DNA from: an uncultured Collinsella sp. | Lineage (GTDB): Bacteria; Actinomycetota; Coriobacteriia; Coriobacteriales; Coriobacteriaceae | Assembly: GCA_902494465.1 (NCBI GenBank) | Contig: CABUTH010000007.1 | Location: forward strand, 1 to 24,790 | Direction: 5' to 3' | Length of the DNA stretch: 24,790 nt | Shown here: positions 1 through 8,609 of the stretch, one piece after another | How positions within the stretch are numbered: position 1 is the first letter of the stretch | Layout: each line of letters begins with the position of its first letter | The notes under the pieces: model-generated | Seen by the model: the letters and a program-made list of their open reading frames with translations, nothing else | The model's database searches: none | What the model was told of the DNA's origin: nothing | Position numbers and translations under genes: made by a program

Positions 1-92
1 CACGCTCTAAGTACTCCTTCAATCAAGGCGAGCCGGGCACCCGGCCCTTGGCCTCTGCCCAGGAATAACCCAGGGGGCCGGACCGCCCGTCC

Positions 93-1643
93 CTAAACCT
101 GCCCGACAGCGCGATATCTCGTCGCCCGAGCGCGCCCCTCTTTAACGAGTGCGCCTTCCTCAAGCAAACCGTTGATAACCCGCAGCGTCACGTCGCGCCC
201 AGTTCCCAGAGCGTCCGAAGCATCCTGGCGCGTAAAACCGCGGGGCCGCTCAAGGGCAAAGCGAATCAAGGTGCGAGCGTATCCACCACGTCGCTCGTCC
301 GAGACATCCTGCAGCATCGCGGACGCCTTGCACGCAACATCAAAGCCAAGCTCCTCCACGAGCTTGGCACGCACCTCGTGGCCGCAGTCGCCATTCATCG
401 ACACGTGCCTTTCTCGCTGCGCTCGCACGGATGCAAACGCCTGCGAAACATCGGGCGGCAGCGCCCCTTCCCGCTCGAGCTGCTCATAATCGCTGTAATC
501 CCCACGCAAGTTGGGACCGCTATTGCCACGAGGCGTCAGATAGGAATTGCGCACGGCATTGACGTTGGGCAGCGACAACCTAAACATTGCAGGGTAGGCG
601 CAGACCTCGGGTTCCAACCCTTCCGCCTCATAGAGCGCACGGATCCCCTTGAGGCCCGTTCCAAACGCCTCAACCATCCCCAGGCGCAAAAAGAGCAGTT
701 GCAGCTTTGGATTCCGAGCGTCCGAGCCGCCCGCAAGCGCCTCCTCGACGCTGATGTGCTGCGGCCCTCCCGCATTGGTAAATTCAAGCGCCGTACGGCT
801 CATCTTGATAAGAGACGCCACCGAAGATTCGTAGTCGCGATGGATAAACAGGTTCAGAATTCCCTCTCGAACAGCCTCGCGGGGATAGTCGTCCTTATCT
901 ATGCGATCGAGTCTTCCCGGCACAAAGTACATACGCGTTGCGTTCGATATATTGAGGAACCGTTCGATATCCTCTATCTGCCTGAAGATCGAGCCCTCGC
1001 CATCCTGACGGTCGATAAACTCGGTATACGCATCGTCGTTGAAGAGGCCAGCGCGGACTGCAAAGGGGTTTTGGTCAGAGACCAACAGTGCCAAATTGGT
1101 GTAAAAGCCCAGCTCATCGATAAGGCCGAGATTCTTTTGAGAGGTTTGGTCAAACGTAATCTCCGCACGCCTAAAGACCCGCTCGGCTTCAAAAAACGTC
1201 AAGCTCTGTTCATGAGAGCGCGCGGTCTCAAAATAATCGCCGTCGGTGCGCTTGATCATCGAGCGGATCTGGGCCATCTCGATAGGCACGTTGGCAGGAC
1301 CCAGGCGCCGATATACCCCGGCGGGAACAAATCCCTTCGAGCACAGGCAGTACGGCTTGTGAGGACCCGCTTCCACCTCGATTTTCACCAACGCTGCGCC
1401 ATCGATGTCCAATGCGGAGACCGTCGTGATTTCAGAAACGTCGGGATACACGCCATCGGTTATTGCATTAGAGCATTGAAGCATGGTGGCATCGATATCG
1501 TCCACGCCGACGATGCTGCCAAAATCGTCGATTCCGATATACAAGATACCGCCATTCGAATTGGCAAACGCCACCACAGCTTTGAGCAGCTTAGGGGTAA
1601 ATGTGCACTTGAACTCCACGGTCTCACTTTCAACAAGCTGCAT
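93..1643 (-). CDS. AlbA_2/Schlafen-type ATP-binding transcriptional regulator
   Basis: Predicted 516-residue cytoplasmic protein of the divergent-AAA/AlbA_2 regulator family. The N-terminus has the typical ETVEFK start followed by FANSNGGILYIGIDD, the AlbA_2 (Schlafen) nucleic-acid-binding fold. The middle has a GHKL/HATPase_c_4-like region around REGILNLFIHRDY and the stretch with TNAGGP and GTGLKGI. The C-terminus is a winged helix with FTRQDASDALG. I chose the ATG at 1643 over one at 1658 because AGGGGG lies four bases before it. A promoter with two palindromes sits just upstream, which suggests autoregulation. The gene has its own promoter and is separated from the agmatine deiminase by a terminator. 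The target genes are unknown. Domain order is visible in the sequence; the regulatory role is known for the family but inferred here. Confidence 0.88.
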   Translation of the reverse strand: MQLVESETVEFKCTFTPKLLKAVVAFANSNGGILYIGIDDFGSIVGVDDIDATMLQCSNAITDGVYPDVSEITTVSALDIDGAALVKIEVEAGPHKPYCLCSKGFVPAGVYRRLGPANVPIEMAQIRSMIKRTDGDYFETARSHEQSLTFFEAERVFRRAEITFDQTSQKNLGLIDELGFYTNLALLVSDQNPFAVRAGLFNDDAYTEFIDRQDGEGSIFRQIEDIERFLNISNATRMYFVPGRLDRIDKDDYPREAVREGILNLFIHRDYESSVASLIKMSRTALEFTNAGGPQHISVEEALAGGSDARNPKLQLLFLRLGMVEAFGTGLKGIRALYEAEGLEPEVCAYPAMFRLSLPNVNAVRNSYLTPRGNSGPNLRGDYSDYEQLEREGALPPDVSQAFASVRAQRERHVSMNGDCGHEVRAKLVEELGFDVACKASAMLQDVSDERRGGYARTLIRFALERPRGFTRQDASDALGTGRDVTLRVINGLLEEGALVKEGRARATRYRAVGQV

Positions 1644-1662
1644 GCTACCCCCTATCATCGAC

Positions 1663-1694
1663 TATCGACGATTCTAGACCAAATATCGACGATA
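1663..1694. promoter_or_regulatory. Tandem palindromic operator (TATCGACGAT repeat)
   Basis: TATCGACGAT occurs at 1663-1672 and again at 1684-1693, 21 bp apart, which is two helical turns. The second copy extends to a perfect 11-bp palindrome (TATCG-A-CGATA). One copy fills the promoter spacer and the other overlaps the -10 and start region, as expected for a repressor site. A third partial copy (ATCATCGAC) lies near 1654-1662. The AlbA_2 protein encoded downstream is the obvious candidate ligand, by inference. Confidence 0.55.
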
Positions 1695-1699
1695 AGCAA
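1671..1699 (-). promoter_or_regulatory. Promoter of the AlbA_2-family gene
   Basis: Read on the minus strand there is a -35-like TTGCTT (1694-1699), a 17-base spacer and a -10-like TAGAAT (1671-1676), about 28 bases before the chosen ATG. Spacing and sequence fit a housekeeping sigma factor. Confidence 0.6.
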
Positions 1700-1758
1700 G
1701 GCCCCTGGTACCCTCGCTTAGACCCGAGCGCCCGCGTGCAATGCTGCCCGCCGCACGC

Positions 1759-1792
1759 AAAAGGGCCCGCCAGCGTGTGCGCCAGCGGGCCC
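1759..1792 (-). terminator. Intrinsic terminator of the first agmatine deiminase gene
   Basis: GGGCCCGC (1763-1770) pairs with GCGGGCCC (1785-1792). Read on the minus strand the stem is followed by TTTTG (1759-1762 and beyond). It lies about 40 bases after the aguA stop codon and before the next gene's promoter. Confidence 0.75.
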
Positions 1793-1833
1793 CAGGTCAT
1801 ATCGACACTACCCCGTGTGCCGTGCAACCGCCT

Positions 1834-2955
1834 CTACTTGCAGCGCGCCTTGGGCTGCTGCTGGGTGATGCAGTGGATGTTGCCGCCACCATAGATGACC
1901 TCGCGAGTCATGATACCGATGACTTCACGGTCCGGATAAGCAGCCTGGATATCCTTGAGCGCCTGGGCGTCATTGGGATCGCCGAACTGCGGTACAAGCA
2001 CTGCGCCGTTGATGGGCAGGAAGTTGAGGTAGCTCGGCTCGAAAGCATCCTCGGGGGTACGCGGCAGCACGCCCTCGACGGCGTCAATCGTGCTGGCCTC
2101 CTCTTCGGTCATATATACCGAGGTCGCAGGCATAATCACCTTGTGGATCTTGAGCTTGCGGCCACGGGCATCCGTCGTCTCGGAAAGCGTCTTATACGCC
2201 TCTTGGCACTCCTTGTAGAACTTATGGTTGGGATCATCGGTCCACATGCAGCAGACCTCGCCGGGCGCACTAAAGCATGCGACGTCGTCCACGTGCCCGT
2301 TGGTCTCAAACGGGTCGATGCCGTCCTTGATCCAAATGACCTTCTCGATGCCCAGGTACTCGGCAAGCTTCTCCTCGATCTGCTCCTTGGTGTACTGGGG
2401 GTTGCGGTCCTCATTGAGCAGGCACATCTCGGTGGTCACCACGGTGCCCTGGCCGTCGCAGTTAAACGAGCCGCCCTCGAGGATGTAGTCCTCGGGACGA
2501 TAGCGGTTGACCTGCTCGAGCTGCGCCACCTGCAAGCCGATGCTCGCATCCTTGTCCCACGGGAAATACAGACCGTCGATAAAGCCGCCATACGCGTTAA
2601 AGTGGAAGTGCGAGAGTGCCACGTCGCCCTTGTCGTTGATAAGAAACGCCGGGCCGGGGTCGCGGATCCAGGAGTCGTTGTACTCCATATGAATCACGCG
2701 CACGTTCTCAACGCCATCGAAAATCTCGCACACCGCAGGGAAATCCTCGGCATTGACACCAACGGTGATGGGCTGGAAGCGTGCAACGGTCTTAATAATC
2801 TCGGTAAAGACCTTTTGCGCCGGCTTGGCACCGCAGCGCCACACATCCGAACGATGCGGCCACAAAATCCAGGTGCGCTCCTGCTCCTCGTACTCGCCGG
2901 GCATGTAGAATCCGTCCTTCTTTGGCGTAGACTCGCTCTCGTAAATGGTCTTCAT
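1834..2955 (-). CDS. aguA: Agmatine deiminase (first copy)
   Basis: Agmatine deiminase (agmatine iminohydrolase) converts agmatine and water to N-carbamoylputrescine and ammonia in the cytoplasm. The 373 residues match the usual family length. Guanidino-modifying-enzyme landmarks are present: WPHR near 32-35, NDSWIRDPGP near 93-102, LEGGS near 159-163, NGHVDD with the catalytic His at about 221, and GGGNIHC with the nucleophilic Cys at about 362. The ATG at 2955 follows AGGAG by five bases. It stands alone with its own terminator and is divergent from a soluble LuxR regulator; a palindromic site lies in the shared intergenic region. No transporter or carbamoyltransferase adjoins it, so it probably feeds the ptcA cluster elsewhere in the window. 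It is closer to the canonical family sequence than the second copy at 10792-11997. Confidence 0.93.
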   Translation of the reverse strand: MKTIYESESTPKKDGFYMPGEYEEQERTWILWPHRSDVWRCGAKPAQKVFTEIIKTVARFQPITVGVNAEDFPAVCEIFDGVENVRVIHMEYNDSWIRDPGPAFLINDKGDVALSHFHFNAYGGFIDGLYFPWDKDASIGLQVAQLEQVNRYRPEDYILEGGSFNCDGQGTVVTTEMCLLNEDRNPQYTKEQIEEKLAEYLGIEKVIWIKDGIDPFETNGHVDDVACFSAPGEVCCMWTDDPNHKFYKECQEAYKTLSETTDARGRKLKIHKVIMPATSVYMTEEEASTIDAVEGVLPRTPEDAFEPSYLNFLPINGAVLVPQFGDPNDAQALKDIQAAYPDREVIGIMTREVIYGGGNIHCITQQQPKARCK

Positions 2956-3063
2956 GTTGGCTCCTAACGATATGGACGACCCTTTGTGATGACGGCCCCA
3001 TTGTGCGGCTCCGGAAGCCCACTCTCAATGGGCCTAGGGGACCCTTTCGCCACCCAAAAGGAC

Positions 3064-3075
3064 ACCGTTCACTGA
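3064..3075. promoter_or_regulatory. Candidate LuxR-type operator between aguA and luxR
   Basis: ACCGTTCACTGA; its reverse complement ends in GTGAACGGT, identical over nine bases to a perfect 12-bp palindrome at 15214-15225. It lies 108 bp upstream of aguA and 61 bp upstream of the divergent luxR. A weak plus-strand promoter (TTCTAG at 3083-3088, 17 bases, CATACT at 3106-3111) begins just after it. Confidence 0.5.
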
Positions 3076-3136
3076 CCTAAAGTTCTAGTGGCGCGCGAGA
3101 CGTGTCATACTGACAAAGCCGCATGAAAGGACATCC

Positions 3137-3937
3137 ATGACCAATACCACGCATACCCGCTTTAACCCCGATGAGATCCACGGGAGCCGCTGGTCCGCCC
3201 TCAACGAATGCGCCTTATGGATTCATGGCTGCGGCGACTTCGCCACGCTTCAAGCCGGGCTTCTTGATAGGGTTAATCAGGTAATATCGCACCGGGCCTC
3301 GATGTTTGATATCGCGCGCGCCGGCACACACGGACAGACAGAATTCGTAAGCCCCGTTGCCCGTGGCATGGCAGAAGACCAGCTCGAGAGCTACTACGAA
3401 CGCTATGCCGCCTTTGACTACACCCTTTGGAGCTTTGACGTTCACAACGTGCATGTTTATCGCGACCTGGACCTCGTGGATGTCGAGCGCCGTAACGCAA
3501 CGCCCATCTATCAGGAGTGGATGAAGCCGCTCGGCATCTACTATGGCTGCACTGCCACGCTCGCGCACGGGGGCACATCCCTGGGGTCGCTCACGCTGTT
3601 TCGCGCACGAGAAGCGGGGGATTTTTCGGACGAAGAGCTCGAAGCCCTGCGCCAGCTCGCGCGGCACCTGAGCCTGCGCCTGTACGGGATCCTTGCGCAG
3701 AGCACCGCACAGCAAGCTTGCGAGAACCCCTTAGAGGCGCTCATCAGCGAGCTCGAAGTCCTCCCCCGCGAGGCAGAGGTGCTCAAGATGATGCTTGCCG
3801 GCAAGACCAACCGCGAAATGGCCGAGGAGCTCTATATCTCGGAGTCGACCGTAAAAAAGCATGTCAACGCCCTCTATCACAAGCTCGGCGTCAAAAACCG
3901 CCTGGGCCTCATGGCATTGGTTCGAGAACAATCATAA
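3137..3937 (+). CDS. Soluble LuxR-family transcriptional regulator
   Basis: A 266-residue cytoplasmic regulator. Residues ~15-185 form an alpha/beta domain without membrane segments, resembling GAF or autoinducer-binding-like sensor folds. Residues ~205-262 are a LuxR helix-turn-helix starting LPREAEVLKMML, with NREMAEELYISESTVKKHV as the recognition region. The start at 3137 is preceded by GAAAGGA with a five-base spacer. It is divergent from agmatine deiminase, so control of that gene is the simplest guess; the ligand is unknown. The four LuxR-type proteins in this window fall into three architectures: this soluble one, two membrane-sensor paralogues, and a large double-module protein. Confidence 0.88.
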   Translation: MTNTTHTRFNPDEIHGSRWSALNECALWIHGCGDFATLQAGLLDRVNQVISHRASMFDIARAGTHGQTEFVSPVARGMAEDQLESYYERYAAFDYTLWSFDVHNVHVYRDLDLVDVERRNATPIYQEWMKPLGIYYGCTATLAHGGTSLGSLTLFRAREAGDFSDEELEALRQLARHLSLRLYGILAQSTAQQACENPLEALISELEVLPREAEVLKMMLAGKTNREMAEELYISESTVKKHVNALYHKLGVKNRLGLMALVREQS

Positions 3938-3998
3938 GCCGGCCTCTAATTTGAAAGTAGCGCTGGCAGATTGCCTATTTGAACCTCGCTGCAAAGAA

Positions 3999-4031
3999 CC
4001 GCCGCAGACGCCTTGGGAGCATCTGCGGCGG
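3999..4031. terminator. Bidirectional hairpin terminator between convergent genes
   Basis: CCGCCGCAGA (3999-4008) pairs perfectly with TCTGCGGCGG (4022-4031) around a 13-base loop. It sits between convergent luxR (+) and the MATE gene (-). The minus-strand side continues TTCTTTG, so termination of the MATE transcript is the better supported direction. The GC-rich stem resembles those at 16361-16397 and 21146-21181. Confidence 0.65.
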
Positions 4032-4074
4032 CTTGCATTAACAGTCGCTGTCATGTGTCGCAAGCGCGCGTTGG

Positions 4075-5457
4075 CTACGCGGGAAGCCCGCTCAGGCGCT
4101 TGGACTCGTGCGCGGCGAGCGCAATGGAGATGATGCCGGTAATGGCATCGGCCACCACCAGGGCGATCCACACGCCCTCGACACCCATCATGTTGCCGAG
4201 GAGGTACATAAGCGGCACCGAGCAGATCACATAGCGAAGCAGGCCCGTAAATGTGGCGACACCCACCTTCTCGACCGCCTGGAAATACATCGACATGGTC
4301 ATGGCAAGATAGCCCAGGGCAACAGCCAGGATGACAGTACGCGTGGCGTTGGCGGCAACCTCAACGAGCGCAGGATCGCTGCCGGCAAAGAAGGCGCACA
4401 CCGGGGTGGCGGCAAGCCAGAGCGCGACGGTGACCAGCGCCAGCGTCACAACCTGGTACTTAAGCGTGCAGGAGAGCGTCTCCTTAAGGCGTGCCCAAGC
4501 CTTTGCGCCGGCGTTAAAGGCAGCGATGGGCTGCAGACCGTAGGAGAAGCACTGGGCAACCATCATGGTAATGTAGAGGATGTAGCCGTTGATCACGCCA
4601 AAGGCTGCGATGTAGAGCGAGCCCATGTCGCCGCCGAGCGAACCCAAAAGCGAGTTGGCAACGGTATTAAAGATAAAGGTCGCGCCCTGGACCAGGAAGA
4701 ACGGGAAGCCGATCTTGAAGATCTGGCCGCAGATGGCGAGGTCGAGCTTAAGGTCGGCCAGGCTAATCTGGAGCTGGGACTTTTTGCCCCCGATGAACCA
4801 GAAGATACCGATGGCCCAGATGCCGATGGAAAGCCCGTAGTACACGCCGGCGCCCATAACGCCAAACTTGAGCACGAACGTGGAAAGCGCGAGCCAGCAG
4901 ATGGCGACGATAGCCGAAACGGTCATGAGGTTGGCCTGGATCTGAACCTTCTCGTCCACACGCATCACAGCGGTGATCATCTGGCCAATGACCGTGAGCG
5001 GCAGCAGCACGGCGAAGGTGCGCACGCCGGCAACGGTATCGGCCATGATGTCGGGCGTGGCGCCAAAGAATGCGCAGATGGGCTCGGTAAACACTGCCAT
5101 CACCACAGCAAGCAGCACACTCACGATCGTGGTGAGCCAAAAGCCCTGGCTAAAAGCCTTGCTTGCGCCCTTGATGTCGCCGGCACCCAAAAGGTTGCCC
5201 ACCACGGCGGGCACGCCGGTGCCAAACAGGTTGCCAAAGGCCAGGTTGATGTACTCGACCGACATGATGATCGAGACGCAGGCCAGGCCGTGGGCACCCA
5301 GGCCCCAACCCATCACGAGTCCTTCGAGGACCACCATGATGATCTGGGCGAGCATGCCCTGGCCGGTGACGATGGTGTACTTACGCACCAGGCCGGGAAT
5401 CGGTTGGGAGGCGAGCTCGCGCTCCTCCTCCACGGCAGCGGTTACTTCTTCTGCCAT
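4075..5457 (-). CDS. MATE-family multidrug/metabolite efflux transporter
   Basis: A 460-residue polytopic inner-membrane protein with about 12 hydrophobic segments arranged as two similar halves, as in MATE Na+ or H+ antiporters. N-terminal features include the amphipathic lead-in PIPGLVRKYTIVTGQG, then long membrane helices and NLLGAGD in the first half. The second half has the matching AAFNAGAKAWARLKETL loop. The ATG at 5457 is preceded by AGGGGAG with a short spacer; an upstream in-frame ATG at 5535 has no such site. It starts 87 bp after the amidohydrolase stop on the same strand, so the two are likely co-transcribed. It may export the amidohydrolase product or a toxic compound; the substrate cannot be read from sequence. 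Confidence 0.9.
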   Translation of the reverse strand: MAEEVTAAVEEERELASQPIPGLVRKYTIVTGQGMLAQIIMVVLEGLVMGWGLGAHGLACVSIIMSVEYINLAFGNLFGTGVPAVVGNLLGAGDIKGASKAFSQGFWLTTIVSVLLAVVMAVFTEPICAFFGATPDIMADTVAGVRTFAVLLPLTVIGQMITAVMRVDEKVQIQANLMTVSAIVAICWLALSTFVLKFGVMGAGVYYGLSIGIWAIGIFWFIGGKKSQLQISLADLKLDLAICGQIFKIGFPFFLVQGATFIFNTVANSLLGSLGGDMGSLYIAAFGVINGYILYITMMVAQCFSYGLQPIAAFNAGAKAWARLKETLSCTLKYQVVTLALVTVALWLAATPVCAFFAGSDPALVEVAANATRTVILAVALGYLAMTMSMYFQAVEKVGVATFTGLLRYVICSVPLMYLLGNMMGVEGVWIALVVADAITGIISIALAAHESKRLSGLPA

Positions 5458-5544
5458 TGTTCTCCCCTTTCCTTGAGAGAGTAGTGCTGAATGGATGTCA
5501 GGCGGCTGACAACTGGCGCCAAGCCGCCCAATCAAACGATGGTG

Positions 5545-7173
5545 CTATGCCTCAAAGACCACCTTGCCGGCGATCATCGTGAGGGCTGCGGTAGCCTCGA
5601 GCACCTCGGCCGGCTCGCAATCAAAGAGATTGCGGTCGAGCACGCAGATATCTGCCTGTTTGCCGCACGCGAGCGTGCCGATGCGGTCCTCGGCATGCAT
5701 GGCGTAGGCGCTGCCATAGGTGTAGGCGCGCAGAGCCTCGGCCATGGTAATGCGCTCCTGGGGGAACCAGCCCTCGGGGTTGGAGCCGTCCTCGAGCATG
5801 CGGAAGACCGCGCCGTACACCTCCTCCATGGGCTCCAAGCCCACAACGGGGAAGTCACTGCCCAGGTGCACCACGGCACCGCTGGCAAGCAGGCTATGCA
5901 GGGGCCACGAAAGCGCAGCACGCTCGGGGCCCACGGCATCGTCCTTGGCAAGGTCAGCCATATCGAGCAGCATGTGCCACGGCTGCATGCCAGGGCATAT
6001 ACCCAGCTCGGCATAGCGCGGCAGATCCTCGGGCTGAACCGTCTCGCTGTGCTCCATGGAGTGGCGACAATCCCGCTTGCCATGCAAGCGCTCGCCCTCC
6101 TCAAAACAATCGAGCACAAAACGCACTGAGCGATCACCAATCGTATGGATGCGCGTGTCAACGCCCCATTCCTGCGCCCTGAGGATGGCAGCGCGGATGC
6201 GCTCCGGCTCCTCCGCGGGCTCACCACAGGTATCGGGCGCGTTGCTATAGGGCTCAAGCATCCAGGCGGTATGGTCGGAGCACACGCCATCAAGGAACTG
6301 CTTAAAGCCGTGCCACTCCACCTGCGTACCCAGGAAGGCATATTTCTCCTTGATCTGCTCGAGCGTCAAGGACTCGTTTTCGAACAGGTCGGTGTACAGG
6401 AACACACGCAGCGGCAGGTCGCCCTTGGCATTAAGACCTGCCAACACCGCATACGGGTTTTCCATGCTCACAAACGTAGGATTGACCATGCCGACCGTAG
6501 TGATTCCCAGGGCATTGGCGCGCCGGGCGGTTTTTGCAAACGACGCGTCAACAACCTCGGGCGCCGGGTCGTAGACCTCGTCCATAAAGAAGACGCCGGC
6601 GTTGTTGGAAAACACGCCCGTCAGATTGCCCTCGGCATCCTTAAGGATCTTGCCACCTGCGGGATCGGGCGTCTGCGAAGTTACTCCCACCTTGTTGATG
6701 GCGCAGGTATTGGCACTAAAGGTATGCAGGTCAACCTGCTGCAGAAAGACCGGGCGGTCAGAGATGTACTCATCGATCATCGCGGCTGTGGGCATCTCGG
6801 GGACATCCCACTGGAACTGGATAATCTGGCAGCCCAGAATCCACTCGTTATCGGGATGGTCGGCCGCAAACGCCACGACACGTTCCATCGCCATCTCAAA
6901 ACTGGTGCAGTCGATGAGGTTGACGGCAAAATCGGGGTCGGTCATGAACGCACCCTGGGCAAAATGCGTGTGCGAGTCGATCAGGCCGGGCATGACGAGC
7001 TGGTCGCCAAAGTCGCGCACCTCGGTATCGGGGCCGATAAACGGTGCCAGGTGGGCATCGTCACCGCAGGCAACGATTTTATCGCCCCGCACGGCAACGC
7101 CGCCCTTAAACGGCTCGAGCCCATCGCCGGTAAAGACGGCGTTGCTCTTGATAACTACATCAGCCTTGTCCAT
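5545..7173 (-). CDS. YtcJ-like metal-dependent amidohydrolase
   Basis: A 542-residue cytoplasmic amidohydrolase of the Amidohydro_3/YtcJ group, which hydrolyse amide or imide bonds in often unknown substrates. The first metal-binding motif is GLIDSHTH near residues 63-70. Later landmarks are RIHTIGDRSV, HSMEHSE, a GSDFPV metal-ligand motif, and the C-terminal return of the composite beta domain (IGTLACGKQADICVLD). The ATG at 7173 has GAGGAGG five bases upstream; an in-frame ATG 30 bases earlier lacks one. It probably shares an operon with the MATE exporter. A 315-bp leader region with a LuxR-box-like palindrome precedes it. Substrate unknown; a link to carbamoylated or acylated polyamines is only a guess from context. 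Confidence 0.9.
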   Translation of the reverse strand: MDKADVVIKSNAVFTGDGLEPFKGGVAVRGDKIVACGDDAHLAPFIGPDTEVRDFGDQLVMPGLIDSHTHFAQGAFMTDPDFAVNLIDCTSFEMAMERVVAFAADHPDNEWILGCQIIQFQWDVPEMPTAAMIDEYISDRPVFLQQVDLHTFSANTCAINKVGVTSQTPDPAGGKILKDAEGNLTGVFSNNAGVFFMDEVYDPAPEVVDASFAKTARRANALGITTVGMVNPTFVSMENPYAVLAGLNAKGDLPLRVFLYTDLFENESLTLEQIKEKYAFLGTQVEWHGFKQFLDGVCSDHTAWMLEPYSNAPDTCGEPAEEPERIRAAILRAQEWGVDTRIHTIGDRSVRFVLDCFEEGERLHGKRDCRHSMEHSETVQPEDLPRYAELGICPGMQPWHMLLDMADLAKDDAVGPERAALSWPLHSLLASGAVVHLGSDFPVVGLEPMEEVYGAVFRMLEDGSNPEGWFPQERITMAEALRAYTYGSAYAMHAEDRIGTLACGKQADICVLDRNLFDCEPAEVLEATAALTMIAGKVVFEA

Positions 7174-7488
7174 GTGAGCCTCCTCAGGCATCTTTGGTTG
7201 CAACGCGGACGCACCGCCCGCGTGGGCACTCGGTTGGGAGCGTAGCGCTCCCGCATCGGCGCGTGCCTACAAGCCGTGCTCGGACGTCTGTCCCGCGCCC
7301 GCGGCTTCGCGCTACACCCATTGATGCACAGGGGCAAATCCGTGCCAAGGCCAGGGACCGCAAACGGTCAGTTTAAGCAGGTTTACACGCTTTACCTGCA
7401 GGTTTATTGTCTGAGATTATTACCGCTTCATTACGCCCAACGGTATGGCCGCCCACACGGCAAGACCCGCATGCTAGGAAGAATGGGG
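7174..7488. promoter_or_regulatory. Leader and regulatory region upstream of the amidohydrolase
   Basis: 315 bp without a gene. A tight 7-bp hairpin (GGGAGCG-TAG-CGCTCCC, 7236-7252) lies in the amidohydrolase leader. A palindrome ACCGCAAACGGT is at 7357-7368, matching 10 of 12 bases of the 15214-15225 site. Three copies of a GCAGGTTTA half-site lie at 7377-7385, 7391-7399 (inverted, as TTTACCTGC) and 7398-7406. I could not settle a -35/-10 pair. No clear terminator follows the luxR gene that ends at 7489. Confidence 0.5.
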
Positions 7489-8481
7489 CTAGGAACGCCA
7501 AAAGGTATCTATGAGGTCATCTCGGTTGGAGACACCGCTTTTAACGTAGATGCGATGCAAGTGCGCCTTGACCGTGCCAGGGCTGATGACCAACTCGCTG
7601 GCGATGTTTTGGGCGTCGTTGCCCTTCAGCAGCAGCGTGAGCACCTCCTGCTCGCGCCGCGACAGCTTATGGGCATCGGCATAGATCACCACACGCGATG
7701 CGAGGTCGTCCTCAGAGCTTGCGCTCTGGGCCGCCACGTCCTCATCGGCACGCGGATGACGGGCATACACGCGCAGGATATGGCTAAACTGGCAAAAGAG
7801 TTGGACCGCGCATACCACGAGCAGCACGTTTTCGGAGATATTGCGCTCGGACAGATACCACAAAAAGAGGCTGATGACGGGGTTTTGAGAGTCGGGGCGG
7901 CAGAGCAAAATCATGTAGGTGTCCTCGGCGATTACGCAAAACGCAAGAACGAGGGCCACCTTCCAAAAGAGCTTTGAGCGGTCGAGGTCGAGTTTCTCAA
8001 CACGCGTAGCTCTGTACCGGTAATGCCAGGCGGCATAGGCAAGACATCCTACATTGCCCAGGTCACGCGTGAGCCAAAAGAGATACTGCTGCATCTCTCC
8101 GGCAGCGCCGCTGCGAGGCACCAGCAGCAATTGCAAGATTGAAAACGGCACGATAGCGAGTACGAGCATGCGCGACGTCGGCCTTTTGCGCAAGCGCGCA
8201 AACATCCACAGTACCACGCAGGCATAGATGGCAATACCGAGCACGCAGCGCAGCAAGGGGTGCTGCAACGGCTCGCTAAAGGTAACAGCGTAGTCGTATT
8301 TGAGCCGATTGTACTCGTCAAAAAAGATGACTGACATATCGAGCATGTAGAGCAAAAAGCCCGCCGCGGCCACTAGGCTGTCGCGACGGTGCGTCATGAG
8401 CCAAACCACCAATGCCACGGCACTGGTCACCAGAGCCACACCCATGATAATCGTGGTGTAGATATAGAACGCGAAACTCAT
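7489..8481 (-). CDS. Membrane-bound LuxR-family regulator
   Basis: A 330-residue one-component regulator. Residues 1-~245 contain about seven hydrophobic helices (for example IIMGVALVTSAVALVVWL near the N-terminus). Residues ~270-330 are a LuxR HTH beginning LSRREQEVLTLLLKG, with ISPGTVKAHLHRIY. It is a paralogue of the regulator at 15343-16308: same length, same layout, and a shared YLSERN-SENV motif in the membrane domain. The ATG at 8481 has GGGGAGG upstream. It lies between the amidohydrolase and the APC permease and is divergent from a 63-residue ORF, so any of these may be targets. AguR of Lactococcus has this layout and senses agmatine; the ligand here is unknown. Confidence 0.88.
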   Translation of the reverse strand: MSFAFYIYTTIIMGVALVTSAVALVVWLMTHRRDSLVAAAGFLLYMLDMSVIFFDEYNRLKYDYAVTFSEPLQHPLLRCVLGIAIYACVVLWMFARLRKRPTSRMLVLAIVPFSILQLLLVPRSGAAGEMQQYLFWLTRDLGNVGCLAYAAWHYRYRATRVEKLDLDRSKLFWKVALVLAFCVIAEDTYMILLCRPDSQNPVISLFLWYLSERNISENVLLVVCAVQLFCQFSHILRVYARHPRADEDVAAQSASSEDDLASRVVIYADAHKLSRREQEVLTLLLKGNDAQNIASELVISPGTVKAHLHRIYVKSGVSNRDDLIDTFWRS

Positions 8482-8514
8482 GCCCGCCTCCCCTGTCTAG
8501 ATGCTGTGAGGATG

Positions 8515-8544
8515 TTGACAGATTCTTTGCCGCAAGATTAGACT
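8515..8544 (+). promoter_or_regulatory. Promoter reading toward the 63-residue ORF
   Basis: A perfect TTGACA (8515-8520) is followed after 18 bases by TAGACT (8539-8544), or after 17 by TTAGAC. It lies about 65 bp before the small ORF, in the divergent region with luxR. Confidence 0.5.
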
Positions 8545-8596
8545 CACCGATTAAACGTACTGTATCGTTTAGATAAACAAGCTGTGTCTCACCGAT
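8543..8596. promoter_or_regulatory. Operator-like repeats between luxR and the small ORF
   Basis: A dyad TAAACG (8552-8557) / CGTTTA (8566-8571) with an 8-bp centre is flanked by two direct copies of CTCACCGAT (8543-8551 and 8588-8596), 45 bp apart. The dyad lies downstream of the TAGACT box for the plus strand and within the likely promoter zone of luxR on the minus strand. Protein partner unknown; the adjacent LuxR is the first candidate. Confidence 0.4.
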
Positions 8597-8609
8597 GAAA
8601 GGAGATGCC

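Noticed and set aside
1..92. RNA gene or terminator at the left edge
   Set aside because: A few GC-rich dyads are visible (for example CCGGGCACCCGG), but there is no tRNA fold and no T-run after a stem.
1741..2967. Long plus-strand open frame antisense to agmatine deiminase (also 10771-12069 over the second copy, 4108-5484 over MATE, 12888-13856 over the antiporter and 13969-15081 over ptcA)
   Set aside because: These are GC-rich shadow frames with low-complexity Leu/Val/Gly/Asp/His-rich translations and no family features, opposite genes with clear motifs.
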